From the NCBI RefSeq assembly GCF_001620265.1, contig NZ_CP012661.1:620001-684000 (forward strand): a stretch of 64,000 nt of DNA. The letters run 5' to 3'. Below the pieces are notes generated by a model. The model did not search any database and was not told where the DNA came from. It saw only the letters and a program-made list of their open reading frames with translations. A program made the position numbers and the translations under genes. Source of the DNA: Frigidibacter mobilis. GTDB taxonomy: Bacteria > Pseudomonadota > Alphaproteobacteria > Rhodobacterales > Rhodobacteraceae. This document shows positions 13,340 to 21,176 of this stretch, in pieces. How positions within the stretch are numbered: position 1 is the stretch's first letter; each line of letters starts with the position of its first letter.

Positions 13340-13762
13340 TCAGCGCAGCCCGATCTCGGCCAGGGCCTGCAGCAACTCGCGCGGCAACGGCTCCTCGCGC
13401 CCCCGGCCCTTGGGCAGGTCGCGCGGGCTGTCGGCGGGGGCCATGTAGCGCCAGCCCTGGAACGGGCGCTTGGGCATCGGTTCGGTGCGGATCACCTCGG
13501 GGTCCATCACGATGGCGCAGCGGGCAATGCCATCGGCGCCGGTGCGCGGCTCCAGCGCCACGATCCGCTGCCGGGCCAGCACCGCGCCCTTGAACACCCA
13601 GTAGAGCGAGCCGCCCGCCAGGATCTCTTCGGCGCGCCTCGGCCACATCCTCGTGACATGCACGGGATTGCCCTCTGCAAAGCGGGCTTTCTGCCAGGCG
13701 AGCAGGTCTTCCACCGCATCGGCGCCCACGCAGAGTTTCACGAGATTTATGTGATCGGTCAC
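13340..13762 (-). CDS. DUF1489 family protein
   Basis: A GTG start at 13762 gives a 140-aa protein, VTDHINLVKLCVGADAVEDLLAW, with HVTRMWPRRAEEILAGGSLYWVFKG, RQRIVALE and the ending PFQGWRYMAPADSPRDLP. These features fit the DUF1489 family, conserved in alphaproteobacteria and of unknown function. The longer frame extending upstream to 13975 runs through the nrdJ leader and is unlikely to be coding. The gene is divergent from nrdJ and convergent with hisG. Confidence 0.8.
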   Translation of the reverse strand: MTDHINLVKLCVGADAVEDLLAWQKARFAEGNPVHVTRMWPRRAEEILAGGSLYWVFKGAVLARQRIVALEPRTGADGIARCAIVMDPEVIRTEPMPKRPFQGWRYMAPADSPRDLPKGRGREEPLPRELLQALAEIGLR

Positions 13763-13860
13763 CTGGCACCCCCAAGACCGGGTATATAGGCGAGCTGCCC
13801 CCGGCTGCAATGGGCGCGGCAATGGGTGGACTGGCCCGGCCGGCGCGGGTATCCTGCAGC

Positions 13861-13900
13861 CCCGCGGGCGCGGGTTGCCCCGGCAGCCCGCGCCCGCGGG
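13861..13900. promoter_or_regulatory. Perfect 14-bp stem-loop in the nrdJ leader
   Basis: CCCGCGGGCGCGGG (13861-13874) and its exact reverse complement CCCGCGCCCGCGGG (13887-13900) flank a 12-nt loop. The hairpin ends 31 bp before the nrdJ ATG. It could be a protein-binding palindrome or an mRNA structure controlling nrdJ. No T-tract follows, so it is not a typical terminator. Confidence 0.55.
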
Positions 13901-13931
13901 ATTCCTGACCAAAAACGCGCAAGGACATTCG

Positions 13932-16199
13932 ATGACCCGCTTCGCCGCCCCCATCGCCGAGCAGATCTGGGACATGAAATACCGCCTGAAAGAGGCGGAT
14001 GGTACCCCGGTCGATCAATCGGTGGACGACACCTGGCGGCGAATCGCCCGCTCGCTCGCCGCCGTCGAGGCCGAGCCCGAGCTCTGGGAAGGGCGGTTCT
14101 ATTCCGCACTGGAGGATTTCAAATACCTGCCCGCCGGGCGGATCATCGCCGGCGCCGGCACCGCGCGCAGCGTGACGCTGTTCAACTGCTTCGTCATGGG
14201 CACGATTCCCGACAGCATGGGCGGCATCTTCGACATGCTGAAGGAAGCCGCGCTGACCATGCAGCAGGGCGGCGGCATCGGCTATGACTTCTCCACCATC
14301 CGCCCGCGCGGCGCCGAGGTGCATGGCGTCGCCGCCGATGCCTCGGGCCCGCTGTCCTTCATGGACGTGTGGGACGCGATGTGCCGCACCATCATGTCGG
14401 CGGGCAGCCGCCGCGGCGCGATGATGGCGACCATGCGCTGCGACCATCCCGATGTGGAGCAGTTCATTGAGGCCAAGCAGGACGCCGCCCGCCTGCGCAT
14501 GTTCAACCTGTCGGTTCTCATCACCGATCCGTTCATGGAGGCGGTGAAGGCCGACGGATCGTGGGATCTGCAGTTCAAGGGCCGGATCTACCGCACCGTT
14601 CAGGCGCGCGACCTGTGGAACAAGATCATGCAGGCGACCTATGATTTCGCCGAGCCGGGCGTGATCTTCATCGACCGGATCAACCGTATGAACAACCTCG
14701 GCTATGCCGAGACCATCGCCGCGACCAATCCCTGCGGCGAGCAGCCGCTGCCGCCCTATGGCGCCTGCCTCCTTGGCTCCATCAACATGGCGCGGCTGGT
14801 CAGGAACCCGTTCGAGGCCGGCGCCGATCTTGACCCCGAGGCGCTCGATGATCTGGTGCGCCTGTCGATCCGCATGATGGATAACGTCGTCGATGCCAGC
14901 CGCTTTCCGCTGCCGCAACAGGCGGAGGAGGCCCGCGCCAAGCGCCGGATCGGGCTTGGCGTCACCGGCCTCGCCGATGCGCTGCTGATGACCGGGCTGC
15001 GCTACGGCTCCGAAGAGGCCGCGGCGCAGACCGAGGCCTGGATGAAGCGGATTGCGCGGGCTGCCTATCTGGCCTCGGTCGATCTGGCCAGGGAGAAGGG
15101 CGCCTTCCCGCTGTTCGATGCCGAGAAGTATCTTGCCAGCGGCAACATGATGCAGATGGACGAGGACGTGCGCGAGGCGGTCCGCACGCATGGCATCCGC
15201 AATGCGCTGCTGACCTCGATTGCCCCTACCGGCACCATCAGCCTCTATGCGGGCAATGTGTCCTCGGGCATCGAGCCGGTCTTTGCCTATGCCTACAAAC
15301 GCAAGGTGCTGCAGAAGGATGGCAGCCGCACCGAAGAGGAAGTGGTCGATTACGCCGTGAAGCTGTGGCGCGACAAGTTCGGCGATGCGCCGCTGCCGGA
15401 CTATTTCGTCAACGCCCAGACCCTGCCGCCGCTGGACCATGTGCGCATGCAGGCCGCTGCGCAGAAATGGATCGACAGCTCGATCTCCAAGACCATCAAC
15501 TGCCCCGAGGATATCGACGTCGAGGCGTTCAAGGATGTCTACATGGCGGCCTGGGACCAGGGTTGCAAGGGCTGCACCACCTACCGGCCCAATGCGGTGA
15601 CCGGCTCGGTGCTCTCGGTGTCGGAATCCACCGAGTCGGCGCCCGAGGTCGATCAGGGCGCCGAGGTGGTCTACCTGACAGAGCCGCTGGACCGCCCACA
15701 ATCGCTGGAAGGCGCCACCTACAAGCTGAAATGGCCCGACAGCGAGCACGCGATCTACATCACCATCAACGACATCGTGCAGGGCACCCGGCGGCGGCCG
15801 TTCGAGGTGTTCATCAACTCCAAGAACATGGAGCATTTCGCCTGGACCGTGGCGCTGACGCGGATGATCTCGGCGGTGTTCCGGCGCGGCGGCGATGTCA
15901 GCTTCGTGGTCGAGGAACTGAAGGCGGTGTTCGATCCGCGCGGCGGCGCCTGGATGCAGGGGCGCTATGTGCCCTCGATCCTCGCGGCGATCGGCGGCGT
16001 GATCGAGCGGCACATGATCGCCACCGGCTTCCTGGCAGGCGAGGGAATGGGGCTGAAATCCGATCCGCAGGCCGAACGCATGGTCGCGGGCGGCGAAGCC
16101 CCGCGCGGCAAGGCCTGCCCGTCCTGCGGCAGCTATGCGCTGCGCATGGTCGAGGGCTGCATGACCTGCGCCGATTGCGGCTTCTCGAAATGCAGCTGA
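13932..16199 (+). CDS. nrdJ: Adenosylcobalamin-dependent (class II) ribonucleotide reductase
   Basis: NrdJ makes deoxyribonucleotides using coenzyme B12 and needs no oxygen-dependent radical subunit. The 755-aa protein starts MTRFAAPIAEQIWDMKYRLKE. It shows VTLFNCFVMGTIPDSMGGIF, the finger-loop region ATNPCGEQPLPPYGACLLGSINMARLV with the active-site Cys, and the phosphate-binding SIAPTGTISLYAGNVSSGIEPVFA. A C-terminal tail carries paired cysteines (CPSCGSYALRMVEGCMTCADCGFSKC), a zinc-ribbon-like module common in this subfamily. It stands alone behind the 13861-13900 stem-loop. No NrdR box or cobalamin-riboswitch consensus was recognised by eye. Confidence 0.95.
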   Translation: MTRFAAPIAEQIWDMKYRLKEADGTPVDQSVDDTWRRIARSLAAVEAEPELWEGRFYSALEDFKYLPAGRIIAGAGTARSVTLFNCFVMGTIPDSMGGIFDMLKEAALTMQQGGGIGYDFSTIRPRGAEVHGVAADASGPLSFMDVWDAMCRTIMSAGSRRGAMMATMRCDHPDVEQFIEAKQDAARLRMFNLSVLITDPFMEAVKADGSWDLQFKGRIYRTVQARDLWNKIMQATYDFAEPGVIFIDRINRMNNLGYAETIAATNPCGEQPLPPYGACLLGSINMARLVRNPFEAGADLDPEALDDLVRLSIRMMDNVVDASRFPLPQQAEEARAKRRIGLGVTGLADALLMTGLRYGSEEAAAQTEAWMKRIARAAYLASVDLAREKGAFPLFDAEKYLASGNMMQMDEDVREAVRTHGIRNALLTSIAPTGTISLYAGNVSSGIEPVFAYAYKRKVLQKDGSRTEEEVVDYAVKLWRDKFGDAPLPDYFVNAQTLPPLDHVRMQAAAQKWIDSSISKTINCPEDIDVEAFKDVYMAAWDQGCKGCTTYRPNAVTGSVLSVSESTESAPEVDQGAEVVYLTEPLDRPQSLEGATYKLKWPDSEHAIYITINDIVQGTRRRPFEVFINSKNMEHFAWTVALTRMISAVFRRGGDVSFVVEELKAVFDPRGGAWMQGRYVPSILAAIGGVIERHMIATGFLAGEGMGLKSDPQAERMVAGGEAPRGKACPSCGSYALRMVEGCMTCADCGFSKCS

Positions 16200-16207
16200 G
16201 CTAGGCC

Positions 16208-16281
16208 GGATCGACATCACCGTAGCCAGATCCTGGCTTCAGCGGATTTGGGAATCCTGAATGTCGATCCGTCCCAGGATT
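16208..16281. other. Nested inverted repeats in the nrdJ-iclR intergenic region
   Basis: GGATCGACAT (16208-16217) is perfectly repeated inverted as ATGTCGATCC (16261-16270). AATCCTG (16253-16259) pairs with CAGGATT (16275-16281). These lie just after the nrdJ stop in a 200-bp region with no convincing gene, and could fold as alternative hairpins that end nrdJ and/or iclR transcription. Confidence 0.35.
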
Positions 16282-16400
16282 GAACCGCCTCCCGATCGCC
16301 GTGCAGGACGCGACTTCACCTCTTGTCGTGGGAGTTGGTGGGGATTGGTCCAGGTGATGGCCGGATGCCCCGCAAGCTCTCGCACCGTCGGGCGTCCGCA

Positions 16401-17168
16401 TCATGGAGATGTGGCGCCCAACGCTGCAGATACGCTTCGGGTCAGCGCGAGCAATCTGCTTACCAGCATCTGGTCGGGGACGCTGGCGATGTGCTGCACG
16501 CTTCCGATTAGGCCGATGCTTGCGACCAGTTTTCCTTCGTAGTTCCAGACCGGGGCCGCGATCACGTTGATGCCCAGCAGGCTCTCTCCCGGGGCAACCG
16601 CGTATCCATTCTGACGGACATTTTCGACCTCGGCGCGGAGGATGTTGGGGTCTGTGATCGTGCGGGGCGTCACCGCGGCCAGGGGGGCATCACAAATCCG
16701 CTCCAAGGCTTCGCGCGGGCCGAACGCAAGGTATACCTTGCCCTGCGCCGAGGCGTGAAGGGAGAGTTGGCTGCCTGGCCTGACGCCGATTTCGATCTGG
16801 TGGTTGCTTGCCACCGTGGCTACCACGAATGCCGATTGCGGCGTCGGCGAACTCAGCACAACGCCAAGTCCCAGTTCGTTACGCGCCGCTTGCATCAAGG
16901 GCAGCGCATTGGCAGCCACATCATCCAGGTTGGGTGCATTGCGCGCCAGAAGCCAGGCCTTCGGGCCAAGCCGGTAGCGGGAAGAGCTGACATCCTGGGT
17001 GACGAAACCATGATCGATCAGCGTTTGCAGGTGCTTGAAGATGGCGCTTTTTGCCATGCCAACATGACCTGCGATCTGGGTCACGCCAGCTCCGTCACTT
17101 TCGAAGGCGACAAACTCCAAGATGCGCAGGCACATGTCTGCCGCCTTCACTCCCTCCTGTGCCGCCAT
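16401..17168 (-). CDS. IclR-family transcriptional regulator
   Basis: This 255-aa regulator has an N-terminal winged helix-turn-helix (AADMCLRILEFVA...GVTQIAGHVGMAKSAIFKHLQTLIDHGFVTQD, residues about 9-60). A C-terminal IclR effector domain follows (LQLSLHASAQGKVYLAFGP-like region, YAVAPGESLLGINVIAAPVWNYEGKLVASIGLIG). I chose the ATG at 17168 (MAAQEGVK) because GGAGGAAGG lies about 10 bases upstream. ATG 17192 and a GTG near 17238 are alternatives. The gene is divergent from the TRAP/catabolic operon, and GAGAAC/GTTCTC half-sites lie between them. It most likely controls that operon and possibly itself, responding to the substrate or an intermediate. Confidence 0.88.
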   Translation of the reverse strand: MAAQEGVKAADMCLRILEFVAFESDGAGVTQIAGHVGMAKSAIFKHLQTLIDHGFVTQDVSSSRYRLGPKAWLLARNAPNLDDVAANALPLMQAARNELGLGVVLSSPTPQSAFVVATVASNHQIEIGVRPGSQLSLHASAQGKVYLAFGPREALERICDAPLAAVTPRTITDPNILRAEVENVRQNGYAVAPGESLLGINVIAAPVWNYEGKLVASIGLIGSVQHIASVPDQMLVSRLLALTRSVSAALGATSP

Positions 17169-17242
17169 CTCGTGCTGACCTTCCTCCCGCATTCGGCGGG
17201 CAAACAACGATTCATTGACTTTCTCTACCACACATTGATTAT

Positions 17243-17269
17243 AGAGAACAGCGTTCTCTGATAGAGAAC
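17243..17269. promoter_or_regulatory. Triple half-site operator for the IclR regulator (inferred)
   Basis: AGAGAAC (17243-17249), GTTCTCT (17253-17259) and AGAGAAC (17263-17269) are spaced exactly 10 bp apart. They form two overlapping perfect palindromes with 3-bp centres (AGC and GAT). A further partial site, TTCTCT, is at 17221-17226. The cluster is about 20-45 bp before the dctP ATG in the divergent iclR-dctP gap, where an IclR dimer or tetramer would be expected to bind. Confidence 0.65.
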
Positions 17270-17288
17270 ATCTTTGGGAGGAGATTCG

Positions 17289-18281
17289 ATGAAACCTGTT
17301 CTGGCGCTTTCTGCGTTGCTGCTCGCCTCGACGTCGCTGACGGCATCTGCCGAACCCGTTACCCTGCGGCTCGGTCATGCTGTCTTCGAGGCGCATCCGA
17401 ACCACGACACCGCCGTTCGCTTCAAGGAAGCCGTCGAGCGCATTTCTGCGGGCGAGGTGAAGATCGAGATCTTTCCCGCACGCCAGCTTGGCGATGTGAA
17501 GGAGCTTATGGAGGGCGTGCAGCTCGGGACGGTCGACATGACGGTCAACTCCTCTTCGGCGCTGGCCACGCTGGAGCCGTCGATGGACGCATTTCAGCTT
17601 CCAGGGGTGATCCCCGACTATGAGGGGTTTGCGAAGCTCGCGGTCTCGGAACCGGCTCGCAGGATCATGGATACGCTGGGCAAGCATGACATGGTTGCTC
17701 TTGGCCTCTACGACGGCGGTCAGCGGCATTTTCTGACTGTAGGCGAGCCGGTGACAGCGATGGAGGGGTTTAAGGGGCTGAAAACCCGCGTGGCGCCGGT
17801 CAAGCTGTTCCTCGACGTCTGGTCGGCAGCCGGCACCAACCCGACGCCAATGGCCTATGGCGAGGTCTATTCCGCGCTGGAAACCGGCACACTGGACGCG
17901 GTGGAGATCAACCTGACATCCATCGAGTCGGAGAAGTTCTTCGAGGTGGCCAAGGGCGTGACGCTGACCGGGCACTACTTCTGGCCGAGCCTTATGCTGG
18001 TGAACAAGGGCGTGTTCGACGGCCTGACGCCCGAGCAGCAGGAGGCCATGCGCGCCGCCGCTCAGGAAATCACCGAGCCGCAGGTCATGGCGGTGAAGGA
18101 GCTCGATGAAAAGGTGCTCGCGCATCTGGCCGAGCTGAAGGTTCCGGTCATTACCCCCGACGCGAGCTTCAAGGCAGCCTTCCGCGACGCGATGAAGCCG
18201 GTGGTGGAAAGATACCGCGCTGCGGATCCGCTGATCGACGCTTTCGCAATCGAGGCGGAAGCGCTCCCGGCCACCAACTGA
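17289..18281 (+). CDS. TRAP transporter substrate-binding protein (DctP family)
   Basis: This periplasmic binding protein captures the imported compound, probably a carboxylate, for the DctQM permease. It is 330 aa with a signal peptide (MKPVLALSALLLASTSLTASA) and starts at the ATG at 17289 behind GGGAGGA. Family features are LRLGHAVFEAHPNHDTAVRFKEAVE, IEIFPARQLGDVKELMEGVQLGTVDM, GLKTRVAP (the Arg corresponding to the carboxylate-binding Arg) and NLTSIESEKFFEVAKGVTLTGHY. It is the first gene of the operon, separated from dctQ by a strong hairpin. Confidence 0.92.
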   Translation: MKPVLALSALLLASTSLTASAEPVTLRLGHAVFEAHPNHDTAVRFKEAVERISAGEVKIEIFPARQLGDVKELMEGVQLGTVDMTVNSSSALATLEPSMDAFQLPGVIPDYEGFAKLAVSEPARRIMDTLGKHDMVALGLYDGGQRHFLTVGEPVTAMEGFKGLKTRVAPVKLFLDVWSAAGTNPTPMAYGEVYSALETGTLDAVEINLTSIESEKFFEVAKGVTLTGHYFWPSLMLVNKGVFDGLTPEQQEAMRAAAQEITEPQVMAVKELDEKVLAHLAELKVPVITPDASFKAAFRDAMKPVVERYRAADPLIDAFAIEAEALPATN

Positions 18282-18286
18282 GCCCT

Positions 18287-18307
18287 GGGCGGGGCCTCGC
18301 CCCGCCC
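18287..18307. terminator. GC-rich hairpin between dctP and dctQ
   Basis: GGGCGGGGC and GCCCCGCCC form a perfect 9-bp stem with a CTC loop a few bases after the dctP stop. No T-run follows. Such a hairpin probably stabilises or partly terminates the message so that more binding protein than permease is made. Confidence 0.5.
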
Positions 18308-18334
18308 GTTCGAACTGGATCGGGAGGAGAACCG

Positions 18335-18820
18335 ATGTCCACTCTGCTGCGCGGCTATCGCATGGCCGCAGAAACCCTCTGCATCCTCGGCATCTGCATC
18401 GTCGCGGTGCTCGGCGGGCTTCAGGTCGTCTTCCGCTACGGCCTCGGATCGTCGCTGGTCTGGTCGGAGGAGGTCATGCGCCTGTCGATGATCTGGACCG
18501 TGATGCTCGGCTCTGGTCTTGCCTATTCACGCGGCCATTTCCTTGGGATGCGCTTTGCCGTCGACGCCCTGCCCGCTGGCCTGCGCCGCGGCTGCGATGT
18601 GCTGGCCGCGCTCTTGGTGCTGGGATTTCTGGGCGCGATTGCCTGGTATGGCAGTGTCTTTGCCTGGAAGACCCGCCTGCAAAGCTCCAGCACGCTTGGC
18701 TATTCGCTGATCTGGCTGAACGGTGCCGTGGTCATCGGTGCGCTGTCGATGGGGGCGCATGTTCTGGCCGAAACACTCTGGGGCAAGGGCGCCCCGCAGG
18801 GCGGCGAGGGCGTGGAATGA
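18335..18820 (+). CDS. TRAP transporter small permease (DctQ)
   Basis: This 161-aa inner-membrane protein has four hydrophobic segments (LCILGICIVAVLGGLQVVFRYGL; LSMIWTVMLGSGLAYSRGHFLGM; VLAALLVLGFLGAIAWYGSVF; LIWLNGAVVIGALSMGAHVLAE). The DctQ hallmarks VVFRYGLGSSLVWSEEVMRL and a central charged RGHFLGMRF are present. It forms the membrane complex with DctM. It starts behind GGGAGGAG, and its end overlaps the dctM ATG by 4 bp. Confidence 0.9.
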   Translation: MSTLLRGYRMAAETLCILGICIVAVLGGLQVVFRYGLGSSLVWSEEVMRLSMIWTVMLGSGLAYSRGHFLGMRFAVDALPAGLRRGCDVLAALLVLGFLGAIAWYGSVFAWKTRLQSSSTLGYSLIWLNGAVVIGALSMGAHVLAETLWGKGAPQGGEGVE

Positions 18821-20103
18821 TCTGGCTGGGATCGCTTTTTTTCTTCACGCTGATCCTCGGCGTGCCGATCGCCTTCGTGCTTGGCATCAGCGGGCTGGGC
18901 TATGTCCTCATGACGGACCAGACCCGGTTTCTGGTCGCCCTGCCGCAGCGCATGGTTGCCGGCATGGACCAGTTCGTGCTGCTGGCCATTCCGCTCTTCG
19001 TGCTGGCGGGCAGCATCATGGATGTGGGCGGGCTCACCAGCCGCCTCGTTGGACTGGCCAATTCGGTGGTCGGCCGGTTTCGTGGCGGGCTTTCGCTGAC
19101 CGCGGTCTGGGGCGCCTTTCTCTTCGGCGGCGTTTCAGGCTCGGCTGCGGCGGATGCGGCGGCGCTCGGCACCGTTCTGGTTCCCGACATGAAGCGTCAG
19201 GGCTATGACCCGGACTATTCCGCGGCGCTTATTGCGGTCTCGTCGCTGATGGCCCCGCTGGTGCCGCCGTCCATCGCCATGATTATCTATGGCGCGCTGT
19301 CCGGCACCTCGATTTCGCAACTGCTGATCGCCGGAATCGTGCCTGGCGTGCTGCTGGCGACGATCCTGTCCTTCTATGCGATCTATATCGCCAGGAGGGA
19401 GAACTACCCGCGGGCCCAGGCGCTGCCGATGGCAGAAATCACCCGCAATGCCGTGCAGGCGCTTCCGGTGATGTTGTTGCCGGTAATCATTGTCGTCGGC
19501 ATCCGTGGCGGGGTCTTCACCGCGACAGAGGCGGCGGCCGTTGCAGCGATCTATGCGCTGCTGGTATCCGGGCTAGTCTATCGCGCGCTCAGCTGGCGCT
19601 TCCTGCGGCAGGCGCTGCTTTCGACCGCGATCATCTCCTCCGCCATCTACATCCTGATCGCGATGGCGAACATCGCGTCCTTCATCTTTGCGCTGGAGCA
19701 GTTGCCGCAAAAAGCGGTGGCGGGACTGACCGGGCTGACGGACAATCCGTATCTTATCTTGCTGATGGTGAACCTCATCCTGCTGGTGCTGGGGATGTTC
19801 CTCGACACCATCGGGGTGCTGATCCTCACCGTTCCGGCGTTGACCGCGATCGGCACGACCTTGGGGATGGACCCGGTGCATCTTGGCGTCATGGTGGTGT
19901 TCAACGTGCTGATCGGCTTCGTGACCCCGCCGGTCGGGCTGTGCCTCTTTGTCATAGCGGGGGTAACCGGGCGGCCGATGGAGTTGATCGCCCTCAAGGC
20001 CCTGCCGATGCTCGGGCTGGCATTTATCGTGCTGGCCATCATCACGCTTCTGCCCGACATTGTGCTGTTCCTGCCGCGCGCCATCGCAGGGGGCGGCGCA
20101 TGA
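18817..20103 (+). CDS. TRAP transporter large permease (DctM)
   Basis: This 428-aa protein has about twelve membrane segments and is the ion-coupled translocating subunit. It shows family motifs AIPLFVLAGSIMDVGGLTSRLVGLANSVVGRFRGGLSL, FGGVSGSAAADAAALGTVLVPDMKRQGYDPDYSAALIA, LMAPLVPPSIAMIIYG and GFVTPPVGLCLFVIAGVTG. It overlaps both dctQ and the following flavoprotein gene (ATGA), indicating one polycistronic message. Confidence 0.93.
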   Translation: MIWLGSLFFFTLILGVPIAFVLGISGLGYVLMTDQTRFLVALPQRMVAGMDQFVLLAIPLFVLAGSIMDVGGLTSRLVGLANSVVGRFRGGLSLTAVWGAFLFGGVSGSAAADAAALGTVLVPDMKRQGYDPDYSAALIAVSSLMAPLVPPSIAMIIYGALSGTSISQLLIAGIVPGVLLATILSFYAIYIARRENYPRAQALPMAEITRNAVQALPVMLLPVIIVVGIRGGVFTATEAAAVAAIYALLVSGLVYRALSWRFLRQALLSTAIISSAIYILIAMANIASFIFALEQLPQKAVAGLTGLTDNPYLILLMVNLILLVLGMFLDTIGVLILTVPALTAIGTTLGMDPVHLGVMVVFNVLIGFVTPPVGLCLFVIAGVTGRPMELIALKALPMLGLAFIVLAIITLLPDIVLFLPRAIAGGGA

Positions 20104-21176
20104 GCCGGCTGGAAACCCGCATCGGCCGGCTGCGGCTGAAAAACCCGGTCATCGCCGCTGCCGGCGAGCATATGATCGACGCTGCCGGCATCCGCTCGGC
20201 GATCCTTGCCGGGGCAGGGGCGGTGGTCGGCAAATCCACCAACGAGTCCGAGGCCGCGAAGGATCAGCTGACAAGGGCGGAATACGTGGCCCTTGATTGC
20301 GACTGGCGGCCGGTTTCCTGGGGGCCAGAAGCCCCGCCGGTGACGGTGCTGACCCGGTCCGGCCTGTCGCCGCTGGGTTTTAGCGACTGGCTGGCGCAAT
20401 GCGTGGCGATGGACAGGTTCGCACGGGAGCACGATTGCCTTTATGTGCCTTCGCTGATCCTCGCGGCCCCGGAGCCTGCCATACAGATGGCGCGAGCTGT
20501 AGAGGCTGCCGGCCTGAAGGTCCTGGAGTTCAACATCGGCACGCCCTATGCGAGCCAAGCCGCAAAGGGCGCCGTTGCGACGGAGCTTTCCCCGGAACGC
20601 GTCGGAATGCTTGCCCGGATGATGGTCGAGGCCATCGACATTCCCGTCTGGGTCAAGATCACCGGCCAGAGTGAGCGGGTACCCGATCTCGCGGCGGCCG
20701 CCTTTGCCGCTGGCGCGGATTCGGTGGTGATGGCGGGAAGGGCGCTCGGGATGCTGCCTGATCTCGAGACGATGGCGCCGGTGCTCCATACCAGTTGCGG
20801 CATTGGTGGCTGGTGGAACCTGCCGCTCACCTGTCACTGGCTGGCGAGTACCCGCGCGGCGTTGGGGCCCCAGCCCGCCCTGATCGGCATCAATGGCGCG
20901 ACGAACGGCGCCGATGTGGCGCGCATGATCCTGGCCGGGGCCTCGGGGGTGGGTCTCGCGTCGGAGGTCATGCTGCGGGGCTGGCCGGTGCTGACCGAGG
21001 CGATAGCGGCGCTCGAGGCCTATTGCGCCGAAAAGGGCCTGTGCGTGGCCGAGCTGGTCGGCCGCGCCGCGGATTCCCGCAGGCGCTTTGCCGAGATGCC
21101 GCAACTGGATGCGCAATGGCGCGCCTTTATTCCCGCGCCGCTGCCCGGTGCAATCAAGGAGACCGAACATGACTGA
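20100..21176 (+). CDS. Dihydroorotate / dihydropyrimidine dehydrogenase-like flavoprotein
   Basis: The protein has 358 aa and an FMN TIM-barrel fold like dihydroorotate dehydrogenase or the PreA half of dihydropyrimidine dehydrogenase. N-terminal LKNPVIAAAGEH is the family start. VLEFNIGTPY replaces the usual ExNxSCPN-type signature. IPVWVKITGQ supplies a conserved Lys. GGWWNLPLTCHWLASTR is the equivalent of the GGLSGxALxP strand. IGINGATNGADVARMILAGASGVGLASEVM is the FMN-phosphate region. The family reduces or oxidises a C=C next to a carbonyl or amide, usually in a ring. The substrate here is unknown, and operon context rules against pyrimidine biosynthesis. It starts within the dctM stop and overlaps the next gene by 8 bp. 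Confidence 0.8.
   Translation: MSRLETRIGRLRLKNPVIAAAGEHMIDAAGIRSAILAGAGAVVGKSTNESEAAKDQLTRAEYVALDCDWRPVSWGPEAPPVTVLTRSGLSPLGFSDWLAQCVAMDRFAREHDCLYVPSLILAAPEPAIQMARAVEAAGLKVLEFNIGTPYASQAAKGAVATELSPERVGMLARMMVEAIDIPVWVKITGQSERVPDLAAAAFAAGADSVVMAGRALGMLPDLETMAPVLHTSCGIGGWWNLPLTCHWLASTRAALGPQPALIGINGATNGADVARMILAGASGVGLASEVMLRGWPVLTEAIAALEAYCAEKGLCVAELVGRAADSRRRFAEMPQLDAQWRAFIPAPLPGAIKETEHD

Noticed and set aside
13763..13931. Cobalamin riboswitch before nrdJ
   Set aside because: A B12-dependent enzyme makes this attractive, but no B12-box consensus was seen. Only the GC stem-loop is present. A covariance-model search would be decisive.
12399..16220. Very long (about 1270 codons) open frame antisense to hisG and nrdJ
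   Set aside because: It is a shadow of GC-rich genes on the other strand. The protein is His/Arg/Gln/Gly-rich with no domain, and the plus-strand genes are unmistakable.
16261..16542. Small plus-strand open frame between nrdJ and the iclR gene
   Set aside because: It overlaps the 3' end of the clear IclR gene on the other strand, has no ribosome site and no family pattern.
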